A stretch of DNA of 64,000 nt from Bacteroidia bacterium (GCA_016788065.1 JAEUTI010000085.1:1-64000); one strand, 5' to 3'; shown: positions 26,966-36,155, counted from the first letter of the stretch. Program-made: numbers and translations. Notes: generated by a model not told the origin, from the sequence alone.

Positions 26966-27961
26966 ATGGCAAAGGCTAAATTCAACAAAGACAATTACTT
27001 ATATTGGTACGAGCAGATGTATTTGATGCGCCGTTTTGAAGAACGGGCAGGTCAATTGTATGGAATGCAGAAAATTAAGGGATTTTGTCACTTATATATT
27101 GGACAAGAGGCAGTTATGGCCGGAGCAATGACCGTTTTACGCCCTGAAGATGCCATGATTACCGCATACCGCGATCATGCTCATGCACTGGCAAAAGGCA
27201 TTACTGCCAATGCAGTAATGGCCGAACTTTACGGCAAAATTACCGGCTGCTCTAAAGGAAAAGGCGGATCTATGCACATGTTTTCGAAACCTCACCGCTT
27301 TTTCGGCGGTCACGGAATCGTTGGAGGCCAAATTCCTCTGGGTGCAGGTATTGCTTTCGCAGAAAAATATAAAGGCACCGATAATGTATGCGTTTGTTAT
27401 ATGGGCGATGGCGCGGTCAGACAAGGCGCATTTCATGAAGCCCTGAACATGGCTATGACCTGGAAATTACCCGTTATTTTCATCATCGAAAATAATAATT
27501 ATGCCATGGGAACATCAGTTCAACGAACAAGTAATGTGACCAATCTCTATAAACTCGGATTAGCCTACGACATGCCTTCTGCTCCGGTAGATGGAATGAG
27601 TCCCGAAGCTGTGCATGAAGCAATGGAAAAAGCCGTTAATCATGCGAGAGCCGGAAATGGTCCTACCCTGCTGGAAATGGAAACCTATCGCTATAAAGGT
27701 CACTCCATGAGCGACCCTGCCAAATACAGAACTAAGGAAGAAGTGGAAAGCTACAAAGCTAAAGACCCGATTGAAATTGTAAAATCAAAAATTCTGGCTT
27801 CCAAATTCGCTACCGAAGAACAACTGAAAGAAATAAACGACCGCATCAATGCCATAGTTGAAGAAAGCGTAAAATTCGCCGAAGAATCCCCCTATCCGGA
27901 TGCAAGTGAACTGTACAAGGATGTGTATGAGGATGAAAATTATCCATACATAATGAATTAA
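26966..27961 (+). CDS. pdhA: Pyruvate dehydrogenase E1 component, alpha subunit
   Basis: The 331-residue protein carries the thiamine diphosphate motif GDGAVRQGAFHEALNMA ... ENNNYAMGT near residues 145-180, the E1-alpha sequence MYLMRRFEERAGQLY at the N-terminus and the loop YRYKGHSMSDPAKYR near 240. With E1 beta it decarboxylates pyruvate and acetylates the lipoyl group of E2. The E1 beta gene is not in the window. The pdhC gene follows after 577 bp, a gap filled by the inverted-repeat-bounded four-helix-bundle gene. The stop codon TAA is also the first bases of the flanking heptamer array. Confidence 0.95.
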   Translation: MAKAKFNKDNYLYWYEQMYLMRRFEERAGQLYGMQKIKGFCHLYIGQEAVMAGAMTVLRPEDAMITAYRDHAHALAKGITANAVMAELYGKITGCSKGKGGSMHMFSKPHRFFGGHGIVGGQIPLGAGIAFAEKYKGTDNVCVCYMGDGAVRQGAFHEALNMAMTWKLPVIFIIENNNYAMGTSVQRTSNVTNLYKLGLAYDMPSAPVDGMSPEAVHEAMEKAVNHARAGNGPTLLEMETYRYKGHSMSDPAKYRTKEEVESYKAKDPIEIVKSKILASKFATEEQLKEINDRINAIVEESVKFAEESPYPDASELYKDVYEDENYPYIMN

Positions 27962-28001
27962 GGATTAAGGATTAAGGATTAAGAATTAAGGATTAAGGAT
28001 T
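27959..28001. repeat. Left inverted repeat of the four-helix-bundle insert (core 27968-28001)
   Basis: TTAAGGA-type heptamers in the order GGA, GGA, GGA, GAA, GGA, GGA. Bases 27968-28001 pair with 28498-28531 at 33 of 34 positions, including the position of the variant GAA heptamer. Confidence 0.85.
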
Positions 28002-28105
28002 GGCACTAACAATACAAATAAGTTTACAGTTATTCATCTATAAATTAACTATAAAAAATATAAACAATTAAAAATTTCTAACCGTTTTTTTCAAACGCTT
28101 TTATC

Positions 28106-28462
28106 ATGTCAAAAAATAATTTAATTCAAATTAAAACATTCGAATTTGCATTACAGGTAATTCAATTATCAAAACAACTTAAAGAAAATAAAGAACCCAT
28201 TCTCGCAAATCAAATATTAAGATGTGGCACAAGCATTGGCGCAAATATTGAAGAAGCTCTTGGAGGAGCATCAACAAGAGATTTCCTTTCGAAATGTACC
28301 ATTGCATATAAAGAAGCCAGAGAAACAAAGTATTGGTTAAGATTAATTCATTCATCAAATGTGGGCGTCAATCTTGAATTCCATATGTATGAAATTGATT
28401 CCATTCTCAAAATACTTTCGAGTATTATTCTGTCAACTAAAAGTAGTATAGGCAAAAAATAA
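28106..28462 (+). CDS. Four-helix-bundle protein of the 23S rRNA intervening-sequence (S23/Avd-like) family
   Basis: The 118-residue, almost wholly helical protein matches the S23-type four-helix-bundle family: IKTFEFALQVIQLSKQL, then ANQILRCGTSIGANIEEALGGASTRDFLSKCTIAYKEARETKYWLRLI. Members are encoded in 23S rRNA intervening sequences, and relatives (Avd) assist reverse transcriptases in diversity-generating retroelements. No reverse transcriptase, variable repeat or rRNA is nearby. The gene sits alone between pdhA and pdhC inside a near-perfect 34-bp inverted repeat, so the whole 564-bp unit (27968-28531) looks like a discrete insert. The function of stand-alone members is unknown. Confidence 0.88.
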   Translation: MSKNNLIQIKTFEFALQVIQLSKQLKENKEPILANQILRCGTSIGANIEEALGGASTRDFLSKCTIAYKEARETKYWLRLIHSSNVGVNLEFHMYEIDSILKILSSIILSTKSSIGKK

Positions 28463-28497
28463 AATTCAATTTTAAAAATCTAACATTACATACTCCA

Positions 28498-28531
28498 AAT
28501 CCTTAATCCTTAATTCTTAATCTTTAATCCT
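28498..28531. repeat. Right inverted repeat of the four-helix-bundle insert
   Basis: This is the reverse complement of 27968-28001 with a single mismatch. It ends 7 bp before the pdhC start codon. Transcribed through, the two arms would pair as a long stem enclosing the four-helix-bundle gene. Confidence 0.85.
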
Positions 28532-28538
28532 GCAAATC

Positions 28539-29828
28539 ATGGCCGAAATCGTACGCATGCCGAAAATGTCTGACACTATGACTGAAGGAGTAGTGGCAAA
28601 GTGGCATAAAAATGTTGGTGACTCAGTGAAGTCAGGTGAATTGGTTGCTGAAATTGAAACCGATAAAGCAACCATGGAATTTGAATCCTTTCAGGAAGGT
28701 GTTTTGCTGTTTCGTGGAGTTGAAGAAGGCAAAGCAGCGCCCGTAAATGGCATTCTTGCGATTCTTGGTAAAGCCGGTGAAGACTTTAAATCACTGCTGG
28801 ATGCAGAAGCAACAACTGCTGCCCCTGCCACAGAAGAAAAAGCACCTGCAAAAGCATCCTCCAAAGCTCCGGAACCGGTTGCAGAAAAAGCAAAAGCTGT
28901 TGCTCAAACACCCGCCGCTAAAGTTTCTGCTGCTCCTGCTCCTGTTGCAAACAACGATGATAGCAGAGTAAAAGCTTCTCCACTTGCGAAAAAACTTGCT
29001 AACGATAAAGGCATCGATCTCACCAAAATTCTAGGCTCCGGTGATGGTGGACGTGTAGTAAAACGTGATATCGACTGGTTTAAACCCGGCTCATTTGTCA
29101 GCCCAACAGGCATGATTCAAGGTGCCGTTACTACAGAATCGTTTGAAGATTTTCCGGTTTCTCAGATGAGAAAAACTATTGCCCGCCGCTTAGCGGAATC
29201 AAAATTTACGGCTCCGCATTTTTATCTTACCATGGAAATAAACATGGATCGTTGTGTGGATGCCCGAGAAAGTATTAATGCTGTTGCAGGAAGTAAAATA
29301 TCTTTTAATGATTTTGTGTTGAAAGCATCTGCTGCTGCTTTACGTCAACATCCAAAAGTGAATTCTTCCTGGCTCGAAGATAAAATACGTGTAAATCATC
29401 ATATCCACATTGGTGTTGCTGTAGCTGTTGAGGAAGGACTTCTCGTTCCCGTTGTGCGTTTCGCCGATAGTAAAACGCTATCTCAGATTAACAGCGAAGT
29501 GAAAATTTTTGCTCAGAAAGCAAAAGATAAAAAACTGCAACCCGCCGATTGGGAAGGAAATACTTTTACCATTTCCAATTTAGGTATGTTTGGAATCGAT
29601 GAATTTACAGCAATTATTAATCCACCTGATGCATGTATTCTCGCAGTTGGCGGAATAAAAGAAACTCCTGTAATTAAAAACGGTCAGATTGTTCCTTCTC
29701 ACATCATGAAAGTGACGCTAAGTTGCGACCATCGTGTTGTGGATGGAGCTACCGGAGCGAAATTCCTGCAAACACTGAAAGGGTTTCTCGAAAATCCTGT
29801 GGTGTTGCTCGGACAAGCATCTATCTGA
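28539..29828 (+). CDS. pdhC: Pyruvate dehydrogenase E2, dihydrolipoamide acetyltransferase
   Basis: The 429-residue protein has one lipoyl domain (residues 1-77, lipoyl-lysine in ETDKATMEFES), an Ala/Pro/Lys-rich linker, an E3/E1-binding domain (VKASPLAKKLANDKGIDL, near 145-180) and a catalytic acyltransferase domain ending with SCDHRVVDGATGAKFL near 395-410. It transfers acetyl groups to CoA in the pyruvate dehydrogenase complex. Translation starts 7 bp after the right inverted repeat of the upstream insert. A strong bidirectional terminator separates it from convergent cdd. Confidence 0.95.
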   Translation: MAEIVRMPKMSDTMTEGVVAKWHKNVGDSVKSGELVAEIETDKATMEFESFQEGVLLFRGVEEGKAAPVNGILAILGKAGEDFKSLLDAEATTAAPATEEKAPAKASSKAPEPVAEKAKAVAQTPAAKVSAAPAPVANNDDSRVKASPLAKKLANDKGIDLTKILGSGDGGRVVKRDIDWFKPGSFVSPTGMIQGAVTTESFEDFPVSQMRKTIARRLAESKFTAPHFYLTMEINMDRCVDARESINAVAGSKISFNDFVLKASAAALRQHPKVNSSWLEDKIRVNHHIHIGVAVAVEEGLLVPVVRFADSKTLSQINSEVKIFAQKAKDKKLQPADWEGNTFTISNLGMFGIDEFTAIINPPDACILAVGGIKETPVIKNGQIVPSHIMKVTLSCDHRVVDGATGAKFLQTLKGFLENPVVLLGQASI

Positions 29829-29840
29829 AATTACAATTAA

Positions 29841-29886
29841 AAAAAATGCCCTGTTGAATTCGAATTTCAACAGGGCATTTTTTTTG
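29841..29886. terminator. Bidirectional terminator between pdhC and cdd
   Basis: A 13-bp perfect stem (29846-29858 with 29866-29878), 7-nt loop, A-run before and T-run after. It serves both the plus-strand pdhC and the minus-strand cdd transcripts. Confidence 0.9.
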
Positions 29887-29906
29887 CAGTTAATTTTTTT
29901 TATAAT

Positions 29907-30395
29907 TTACTTCTTCAGATTTTCAGCATTAAACATCAGAGGCAATAAGGTTTTGGTATTTGGAATGACCATTATCTTACCCTTACCTGCTGTGATGATC
30001 AATCGGATGTTTGCTTTATACCGATGTTCATATTCAGCCATTACTTGTCTGCAATCGCCACACGGACTCACAGAAAGTGGTTCTTTTAAATCATCGAACA
30101 TGGCAGTTATAGCAATGGCTTTAATTTTTACTCCGGGGAACTGAGATCCCGCCGCAAAAACAGCAACTCTTTCAGCACATAATCCGGAAGGATATGCCGC
30201 ATTTTCCTGATTACTTCCACGAACAACCTGTCCGTTTTCCATCAGCACCGCAGCACCAACATGAAAATTAGAATAGGGAGCATAAGCTGTTCCGGTTGCT
30301 TCAATTGCTGCCTTCATTAACAACTTATCTTCAGCGGAAAGTTCATCCATCGATTCATATAAGTCGTACTTGATTTCAGACGAAATGTGTTTCAT
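29907..30395 (-). CDS. cdd: Cytidine deaminase
   Basis: The 162-residue protein has the zinc motifs CAERVAVF (near 73, C-A-E) and SPCGDCRQVM (near 110), the substrate region YAPYSNFHVGAA near 40 and the small homotetrameric length. It deaminates cytidine and deoxycytidine for pyrimidine salvage. It lies directly downstream of ispF on the same strand (21-nt gap), at the end of the porU-porV-ispF-cdd series. The N-terminal ~20 residues before LLMKAAIEA are an ordinary extension. Confidence 0.95.
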   Translation of the reverse strand: MKHISSEIKYDLYESMDELSAEDKLLMKAAIEATGTAYAPYSNFHVGAAVLMENGQVVRGSNQENAAYPSGLCAERVAVFAAGSQFPGVKIKAIAITAMFDDLKEPLSVSPCGDCRQVMAEYEHRYKANIRLIITAGKGKIMVIPNTKTLLPLMFNAENLKK

Positions 30396-30416
30396 GGAAT
30401 CTTGATTTAGAAAAAT

Positions 30417-30896
30417 TTATTTTTTAACCAGCAATGCAACTGCATATGCCGTTACTCCTTCTTCTCTGCCGATAAACCCCATTTTTTCATTGGTGGTAGC
30501 CTTAATGGCAATATCCTCTGTATCAAGCGACATTACCTTGCCAAGTGTTTCTTTTATGGCATTGATATGCGGATTTATTTTAGGCTGCTCGGCAACAAGT
30601 GTACAGTCGATATTTCCAGGTTCAAATCCTTTTTCACGGATAAGCTCCATCACTCTTGCAAGAAGTTTTTTGCTGTCGGCGCCTTTAAATTCAGCAGAAG
30701 TATCCGGAAAATGAAAACCAATATCACGCAATCCGGCTGCACCTAACAGCGCATCACAAATAGCATGAATCAATACATCAGCATCGGAATGTCCGAGAGG
30801 TCCTTTTGAGTGTGCAATTTCAACACCACCCAAAATACATGGCCGGCCTTCACGTAGCTGGTGGACATCAAATCCAAAGCCTACGCGGATCTTCAT
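30417..30896 (-). CDS. ispF: 2-C-methyl-D-erythritol 2,4-cyclodiphosphate synthase
   Basis: The 159-residue protein is full length for IspF of the non-mevalonate isoprenoid pathway. It shows the metal site GFGFDVHQL at the N-terminus, LGHSDADVLIHAICDALLGAAGLRDIGFHFPDT near 35-65, and the C-terminal TTNEKMGFIGREEGV signature. Its ATG shares one base with the stop of porV (TAATG at 30896), so it is translationally coupled to the T9SS gene. Confidence 0.96.
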   Translation of the reverse strand: MKIRVGFGFDVHQLREGRPCILGGVEIAHSKGPLGHSDADVLIHAICDALLGAAGLRDIGFHFPDTSAEFKGADSKKLLARVMELIREKGFEPGNIDCTLVAEQPKINPHINAIKETLGKVMSLDTEDIAIKATTNEKMGFIGREEGVTAYAVALLVKK

Positions 30897-32101
30897 TATT
30901 CGGAGTCGTCGGCTTTCTTCAGGTTGTCGAAATCAAATACCAATGAAAAACGAAGCGTGTTCTCTAACGGATTACGCTGATCGGTTGGGATAAGATATGC
31001 AAAGTCAAGTCCGAATACATTATATTTCAAACCTGCACCTAAAGTAAAATATTTACGATTTCCTTTTGTTTCGTGCTCGTAAAAATATCCGGCACGGAAA
31101 GCAAATTGCTTATCATACCAATATTCTAAACCGGCTGCGATATTGATTTCGCGCAATTCTTCTTTACCACCATCCGGTGCATCACTGAAAGAATTAAAAA
31201 TTCCGGAAGCAACACTCACATCAGGATTCTTACCAAACAAAATTTGCTGCTCACCATTGATCACACTGTCAGGATTATAAATCGGAGGAGTTGGAACCAA
31301 TAATTTGTTGAAGTCGATCATGAATGCAAGATCATTGTATTCGTTCAGCTTCAAAGTAAGCGAAGGTCCCAGACGTAAATTAATTGGAATAAAATCTTTC
31401 ACACCGGTTTCAGTGTAAGATATTTTAGTTCCGATATTTGAAATGTTCACACCAACAGCAAAAATCGCATCCTTCTTACTAACTTCCATTTCTGTTTGAT
31501 AGTAAGCACTGATGTCTGCTGCTACAGAATTACCTGCTTTGGTCGCATTATTTTCTACCTGAAATCCTCCGGTAAGATTTGAATTGATGTAACGAAGAGC
31601 AATACCTCCACTGAAATTTTCACTCAGTTTACGTGCATAAGCAATATCAAATGCAAATTCTGCAGGATTAAATTGTCCCAGTTCTGCACCGGTATTATCG
31701 GTGAAGGTGATATTTCCCAAAGAGAAATAACGCAATGAAGCACCGATGGTTTGATCACCTTTCAACTTATTGTAGAAAGAAACATAAGCCAGATTGATAT
31801 CCGGAACCAGTTTACGCAACCAGGGAGTATATGAAATCGAGAATCCCATTTTCTTATCTACGAAAGCAAGTTTCGATGGATTCCAGTGAATTGCATTTGC
31901 ATCAGGTGAAGATGATACACCTACATCGCCCATTCCTCCGGCACGTGCATCAGGAGAAATGATTAGGAAGGGAACTGCTGTGGTTATAGTGTTAATCTGC
32001 CCAAGCAGGTTAGACTGATCAACTTGAGCCTTTGTCATCCCCGGCAACATAGCAAGCGATAAAAGAGCTGCCATAAACGGGCTAATTTTGTGTTTCATCA
32101 T
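30896..32101 (-). CDS. porV: Type IX secretion system outer-membrane protein PorV (LptO)
   Basis: The 401-residue protein has a signal peptide and a FadL-like 14-strand barrel pattern. SSPDANAIHWNPSKLAFVDKK after DARAGGMGDVGVS is the diagnostic N-terminal segment of PorV and its relatives. PorV shuttles T9SS cargo from the translocon to the PorU attachment complex. It lies 50 bp downstream of porU, with its own TATATTTG element in the gap, and overlaps ispF by one base. The secreted genes with sorting domains elsewhere in the window are its probable clients. Confidence 0.93.
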   Translation of the reverse strand: MMKHKISPFMAALLSLAMLPGMTKAQVDQSNLLGQINTITTAVPFLIISPDARAGGMGDVGVSSSPDANAIHWNPSKLAFVDKKMGFSISYTPWLRKLVPDINLAYVSFYNKLKGDQTIGASLRYFSLGNITFTDNTGAELGQFNPAEFAFDIAYARKLSENFSGGIALRYINSNLTGGFQVENNATKAGNSVAADISAYYQTEMEVSKKDAIFAVGVNISNIGTKISYTETGVKDFIPINLRLGPSLTLKLNEYNDLAFMIDFNKLLVPTPPIYNPDSVINGEQQILFGKNPDVSVASGIFNSFSDAPDGGKEELREINIAAGLEYWYDKQFAFRAGYFYEHETKGNRKYFTLGAGLKYNVFGLDFAYLIPTDQRNPLENTLRFSLVFDFDNLKKADDSE

Positions 32102-32120
32102 GGAAATTTTAAAAGAATTG

Positions 32121-32128
32121 CAAATATA
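32121..32128 (-). promoter_or_regulatory. Promoter -7 element of porV
   Basis: TATATTTG (complement of CAAATATA) lies 19 nt before the porV start, within the short porU-porV gap. A CTTG is found about 16 bp upstream, slightly too close. It could allow porV-ispF-cdd expression independent of porU. Confidence 0.45.
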
Positions 32129-32151
32129 ACGAAATAGGTATTCACAAGGTT

Positions 32152-35100
32152 CTATTTTAATACGACCAGTTTTTCATATTTTTCGGCCGTCATACCATCA
32201 GAGTCCCTGATTTTCAATCGATAAACGTAAACTCCGCGTCCAATTGGATCGCCAAAATCATCGCGGCCATCCCAATCGAGGTCGTCAACCCGGTATCCTT
32301 CGCAGGCAATTGTCCGGTCAATGGTCTTTATTAACTTTCCGGAAACCGTAAATACCTGAACCTGAACATCTAATGAATTACATGGTCGATTATGTTCGAA
32401 AAAGAATGATGTTTTGGTAGTGAAAGGATTAGGATAATTTAACACATGATTTAGTGCCAGCGTAGCCGATTCAGCGACCACAAATTCAGTGTATGCTTCC
32501 GAAGAATTGTTGTAAATATCCCAGACTTTAAACTTCAGCGTGTGCCTTCCTTCGGGTAAACCAGATAATGGATAAAGTATTTTCCCGGACTGATAACTAT
32601 CAAGATCCGATTCGTAATAATCGTTCAGTACATAAATTTGTTCCGCCTTACCATCAATTTGAGCGGTAATATCATGTCCGATTCCATTTCCAACTGTATT
32701 CACACCATTGGAATCGGCAATGAGGGCATAAATTTTAGGATTTTCATCAGTAGTGCCACCAAAAACAAATTTCTCATCATTCAGATAAAGTTTAACCGAA
32801 GGGCCTTCAACATCTGTAATTGCAGTGGTAGAAGTACCTCCAATCATGAGACTATCGTAAAAGCCATTGGCATCAGCATCACCATTGTGAGCATAATAAC
32901 TTATCCGGCCTCGACCGATTTGATACGCAATATCTTTAGGAACAATAAATGTGAATGAAAATTCCCCATTCGTAACACTGGCTTTACCTTTGTATAAAAT
33001 ATTTTTCTGCAATGTAAATGTGCGCAACGGACTGGATGGATCATTAGATAAAGTAGAAACATTCTCTTTCTTATCGTAAACTGTAGGATAAATAATTCCG
33101 GAGAATGAAGTTAATTTTTGACCACCCGATTGAACCTCACCTGAAATTGTGACTTTACTAAAGGCAGTTAACGTATCGGCATCAGCCACAATAGGGGCAC
33201 CATTTATTTGAGTTGTTACCACCTGATGTTCGGGATATGCAAGCATAATAGCAGGGTCACCTAACAACGAGAAATTCCGGGGATTAATCCCACCAGTTAA
33301 AACATTACCATCATTTTTAGTAAGCACATATGCATCACCTAAACGTGGACGGTTGACAAGTGCAGGATCAAAAAGTGAACGCACCATTGCATTGTTAAGA
33401 ACCGCATTTTGATTTGCATAAACCAATCGCGTTGTCGTCATTAGTGCTACACCACCTGCTTCACTATTTATAAGTACTAATTCACCTGCAGAAGTTCTTC
33501 CGGGATCATCATAGCGACTGAATTCGCAAGTTGCCGTTATAAACAAAGGGAGTTTACGAACATTATTCCACGATTGAATCATGGCATTATCCAAAATTCT
33601 TTCTCCGGTCCATCCGGTTTCTCCCCCATGTCCTGTGTAGTTCACAATCAATGCACCCTTCTCCACTCTTCTGGTGATCGCTTCATTAACCGTTGGATAA
33701 CGTTGACCACCCGGAGTTGAAACCTGGCTGTAAGCATCAATGTAAATTTTATCGAGGTTATAAACCGGTTGTGTAGCGGTTAAAAAATTAGCAAGATTAT
33801 TCGATTGATCAAGATGCAATGCGCCATCTTCATCATCGGCAACAAAACAAATAGTATTTCTCCAGTCACCTAAACTGGAAGTGTTTCCGTCGGCACAAAG
33901 TGTTGCATCAGAAAAGGTGCCGGGAGTCGCATAATCAATTGTTTTATTCACTACAGCAGTTGCTTCACTTAGTGTTTTCACAGGAAATCTTCCGATACCA
34001 ATATCCAGTAAATCGGCAGCACCGCCATCATCCCAATCGCCTTCATTATCATCAAGGAAACCATAAAAATCATCTGAAACATAAGAGCCTACCAGTGAAA
34101 TTGAATTCAGTGATTGATAGGTTAGAATGAAGTTTGTGTTAGAAGATGAAACTCCTTTGTTATCATAAGAGCCATCACCGAAGAGTAATAAATATTTCGG
34201 AAGTTCTGCAGGAGTTGTGGCACGATCATAAAACATTTTCAGAAAATCACGCACACCAATAATATCTTTTGCACCCGATGAAAACTCATTGTAAACCTGA
34301 TCAGGAGTCACAACAATTACATCCAGATTATTGGTGTTACGATGAAAATCTGCAAGTCTGTTTGCTTCAGAAATAAAATTCGGATGTGATAAAATCACCA
34401 TGTCCATTTGTGCAGAAGCATGCAAATTCTGATTGGCTATTGATCCTGCCGGAGCAGGGAAAAAGAAACCGGCACCATCGAAAGCAATAAACTCCCGCAA
34501 ATCGTCGGTTGGCAATGTAAAAGATGTTCCGCTGCCGTACTCTTGTTTGTAAACATTCACCGGATCGGTAACATCCCAAACCTGAACATTTGAAGCAGCA
34601 CTGAAGTTAAACTGAGTTACATTTCCAGGTGCCACAGATAGTTTGTCACGGAAACTCATCTGAGTCCCCGACATAGTTAAATTTCTGCGGGCATTTACTT
34701 CAATATAATTTAAATATCCCACGGAAGTGGATGTTGTGGGATAGTAAGTAAGTGTTAAAGTTATATCGTTGCCAACAGGAGTAAATGTAGTATTGCTGAT
34801 ATTTTCTTTTGCATAATCATCGGTATAAGAAGTACCAACAGCCGGGACATTTTGCTGGAAAATCAATTGATTCCCATAGGTCATTCTGAAATTACTCGGA
34901 CTAAACGAACGGGCGATCAGATTTGATTTCACATAGGCGGGAGTCGTTAGATCGATATTTGGAAACGAGAAAGTAAAATTCTGTGTCAGTTCTGTATCAA
35001 ATACCTCACCATACCACTGACGACCCGACTTGATAAAATTTGTTTTATCTACTTCATGAACTTTATAATCATCGAATGTATTTGAAGTGTAATTTGCAGT

Positions 35101-36042
35101 TAATGATGAAGAGGGCTGCGATAGAATTCTCTTAGGTGATGAAGAACTGTTTAATTGTGGAGTAATAAAATAGTAAGTGTAATCACTGTACAAGTGACCG
35201 GTATGATGGAATCTGCCATCAGCAGCATCATACGACCATGATACCGGCGCTTCTCCATAAAATAAAATGTAATCGGCATTGTCGAATACATTAGGAGTGC
35301 CTCCATCATAAACATAAATAGCGTTTTCTGCCAGGTCATCATGACGGAAAACACTATTCAGAAATGGCATCAAGCCACCGCCATTCCCAAATAATCGAAA
35401 TTGATTTGGATTAATTGAAGCAGGGTCAAAACCAATCTGACGTAAAAAATCGGCAGTAATTTTATGAACTCCCGTGTTTGAAACAGCAATTTTATACCAT
35501 GAACCGGAAGCAAGCACTGAATTCGGTGCAAATACTCTTTGACCAGAAGCTGTGGTTTTTAATGCTGCTCCGGGTTTAATATCAAGTTCAAAAGAAACCA
35601 AACGTTCCAATTGATTGGATGCAGGATTTTTACGAATCGGCAAAAGTGATATCCCTAAAAGTTTAACTTTTTTTTCTGTAACCACTGATGCTTTAATATT
35701 GATGTCTCCGGAAATTGGGGAATCATTGCTTATTGCTGAAGATGTAAAAGCCTCATATACAGGATTTTTAAGTGTTACAACAGGTTCAAATCCCTGGTAT
35801 TGATAAGTGTAAAGTCCTGTAAAATAAGGCATTGAGTTACGTGAGCCATCGTATTGGGCACCTTCAAAATTCAATAATTTGATGGTGGATGCTTCACCTT
35901 GTTGCATTTCCAGGTCCTTTTTCCATTCCAATCTTATCGTTCCGGGTAACTGGCGTTGGGCCGATGCCAAATCAGGAATAAAAGAAGAAAGTAAGATAAT
36001 AGCGAAAAACAGCTTTGCTGGGAGCGTCTTTAATTGTGTCAT
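32152..36042 (-). CDS. porU: Type IX secretion system sortase PorU
   Basis: The 1296-residue protein starts with a signal peptide. An N-terminal region follows, then a gingipain-like C25 peptidase domain in the middle, with catalytic His in NYTGHGGETGW and catalytic Cys in TATCEFSRYDDPGRTSAGE, and a C-terminal Ig-like/CTD part (LNYPNPFTTKTSFFFEHN ... DPIGRGVYVYRLKIRD). PorU cleaves the C-terminal sorting domain of T9SS cargo and attaches the cargo to the cell-surface lipid anchor. Both catalytic residues are present, so it should be active. It is divergent from the PorP/SprF gene across a 245-bp promoter region. Confidence 0.94.
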   Translation of the reverse strand: MTQLKTLPAKLFFAIILLSSFIPDLASAQRQLPGTIRLEWKKDLEMQQGEASTIKLLNFEGAQYDGSRNSMPYFTGLYTYQYQGFEPVVTLKNPVYEAFTSSAISNDSPISGDINIKASVVTEKKVKLLGISLLPIRKNPASNQLERLVSFELDIKPGAALKTTASGQRVFAPNSVLASGSWYKIAVSNTGVHKITADFLRQIGFDPASINPNQFRLFGNGGGLMPFLNSVFRHDDLAENAIYVYDGGTPNVFDNADYILFYGEAPVSWSYDAADGRFHHTGHLYSDYTYYFITPQLNSSSSPKRILSQPSSSLTANYTSNTFDDYKVHEVDKTNFIKSGRQWYGEVFDTELTQNFTFSFPNIDLTTPAYVKSNLIARSFSPSNFRMTYGNQLIFQQNVPAVGTSYTDDYAKENISNTTFTPVGNDITLTLTYYPTTSTSVGYLNYIEVNARRNLTMSGTQMSFRDKLSVAPGNVTQFNFSAASNVQVWDVTDPVNVYKQEYGSGTSFTLPTDDLREFIAFDGAGFFFPAPAGSIANQNLHASAQMDMVILSHPNFISEANRLADFHRNTNNLDVIVVTPDQVYNEFSSGAKDIIGVRDFLKMFYDRATTPAELPKYLLLFGDGSYDNKGVSSSNTNFILTYQSLNSISLVGSYVSDDFYGFLDDNEGDWDDGGAADLLDIGIGRFPVKTLSEATAVVNKTIDYATPGTFSDATLCADGNTSSLGDWRNTICFVADDEDGALHLDQSNNLANFLTATQPVYNLDKIYIDAYSQVSTPGGQRYPTVNEAITRRVEKGALIVNYTGHGGETGWTGERILDNAMIQSWNNVRKLPLFITATCEFSRYDDPGRTSAGELVLINSEAGGVALMTTTRLVYANQNAVLNNAMVRSLFDPALVNRPRLGDAYVLTKNDGNVLTGGINPRNFSLLGDPAIMLAYPEHQVVTTQINGAPIVADADTLTAFSKVTISGEVQSGGQKLTSFSGIIYPTVYDKKENVSTLSNDPSSPLRTFTLQKNILYKGKASVTNGEFSFTFIVPKDIAYQIGRGRISYYAHNGDADANGFYDSLMIGGTSTTAITDVEGPSVKLYLNDEKFVFGGTTDENPKIYALIADSNGVNTVGNGIGHDITAQIDGKAEQIYVLNDYYESDLDSYQSGKILYPLSGLPEGRHTLKFKVWDIYNNSSEAYTEFVVAESATLALNHVLNYPNPFTTKTSFFFEHNRPCNSLDVQVQVFTVSGKLIKTIDRTIACEGYRVDDLDWDGRDDFGDPIGRGVYVYRLKIRDSDGMTAEKYEKLVVLK

Positions 36043-36063
36043 TGGCTGGTTGTGTTAGCGTTA

Positions 36064-36101
36064 CAAATTTAGCAAAAGAGTAGTAGGTTAGGTAATAACC
36101 T
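36064..36101 (-). promoter_or_regulatory. porU promoter region with an inverted repeat
   Basis: TAAATTTG (complement of 36064-36071) precedes porU by 21 nt. AGGTTA-N5-TAACCT at 36085-36101 is a perfect 6-bp inverted repeat in the spacer/-33 region, where a repressor or activator could act. Confidence 0.4.
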
Positions 36102-36122
36102 GTAATGATTCAATTTATTTTG

Positions 36123-36155
36123 TTTGGAATTTAAATTTTTTATCAACTATATTTG
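36123..36155 (+). promoter_or_regulatory. Promoter of the porP/sprF-type gene
   Basis: TTTG (36123-36126), 21-bp spacer, TATATTTG (36148-36155): an excellent consensus promoter. The ATG at 36288 is about 130 nt away, giving a long untranslated leader. Confidence 0.7.

Noticed and set aside
28106-28462. Diversity-generating retroelement based on the Avd-like gene
   Set aside because: No reverse transcriptase, template repeat or variable repeat is visible in the window; only the family relationship is supported.
26793-28531. CRISPR array from the regular heptamer repeats
   Set aside because: Repeats are 7 bp with no spacers, and no cas genes are present.
28904-29113. Antisense frame within pdhC
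   Set aside because: It mirrors the Ala/Pro-rich linker of E2; this kind of composition keeps opposite frames open by chance.
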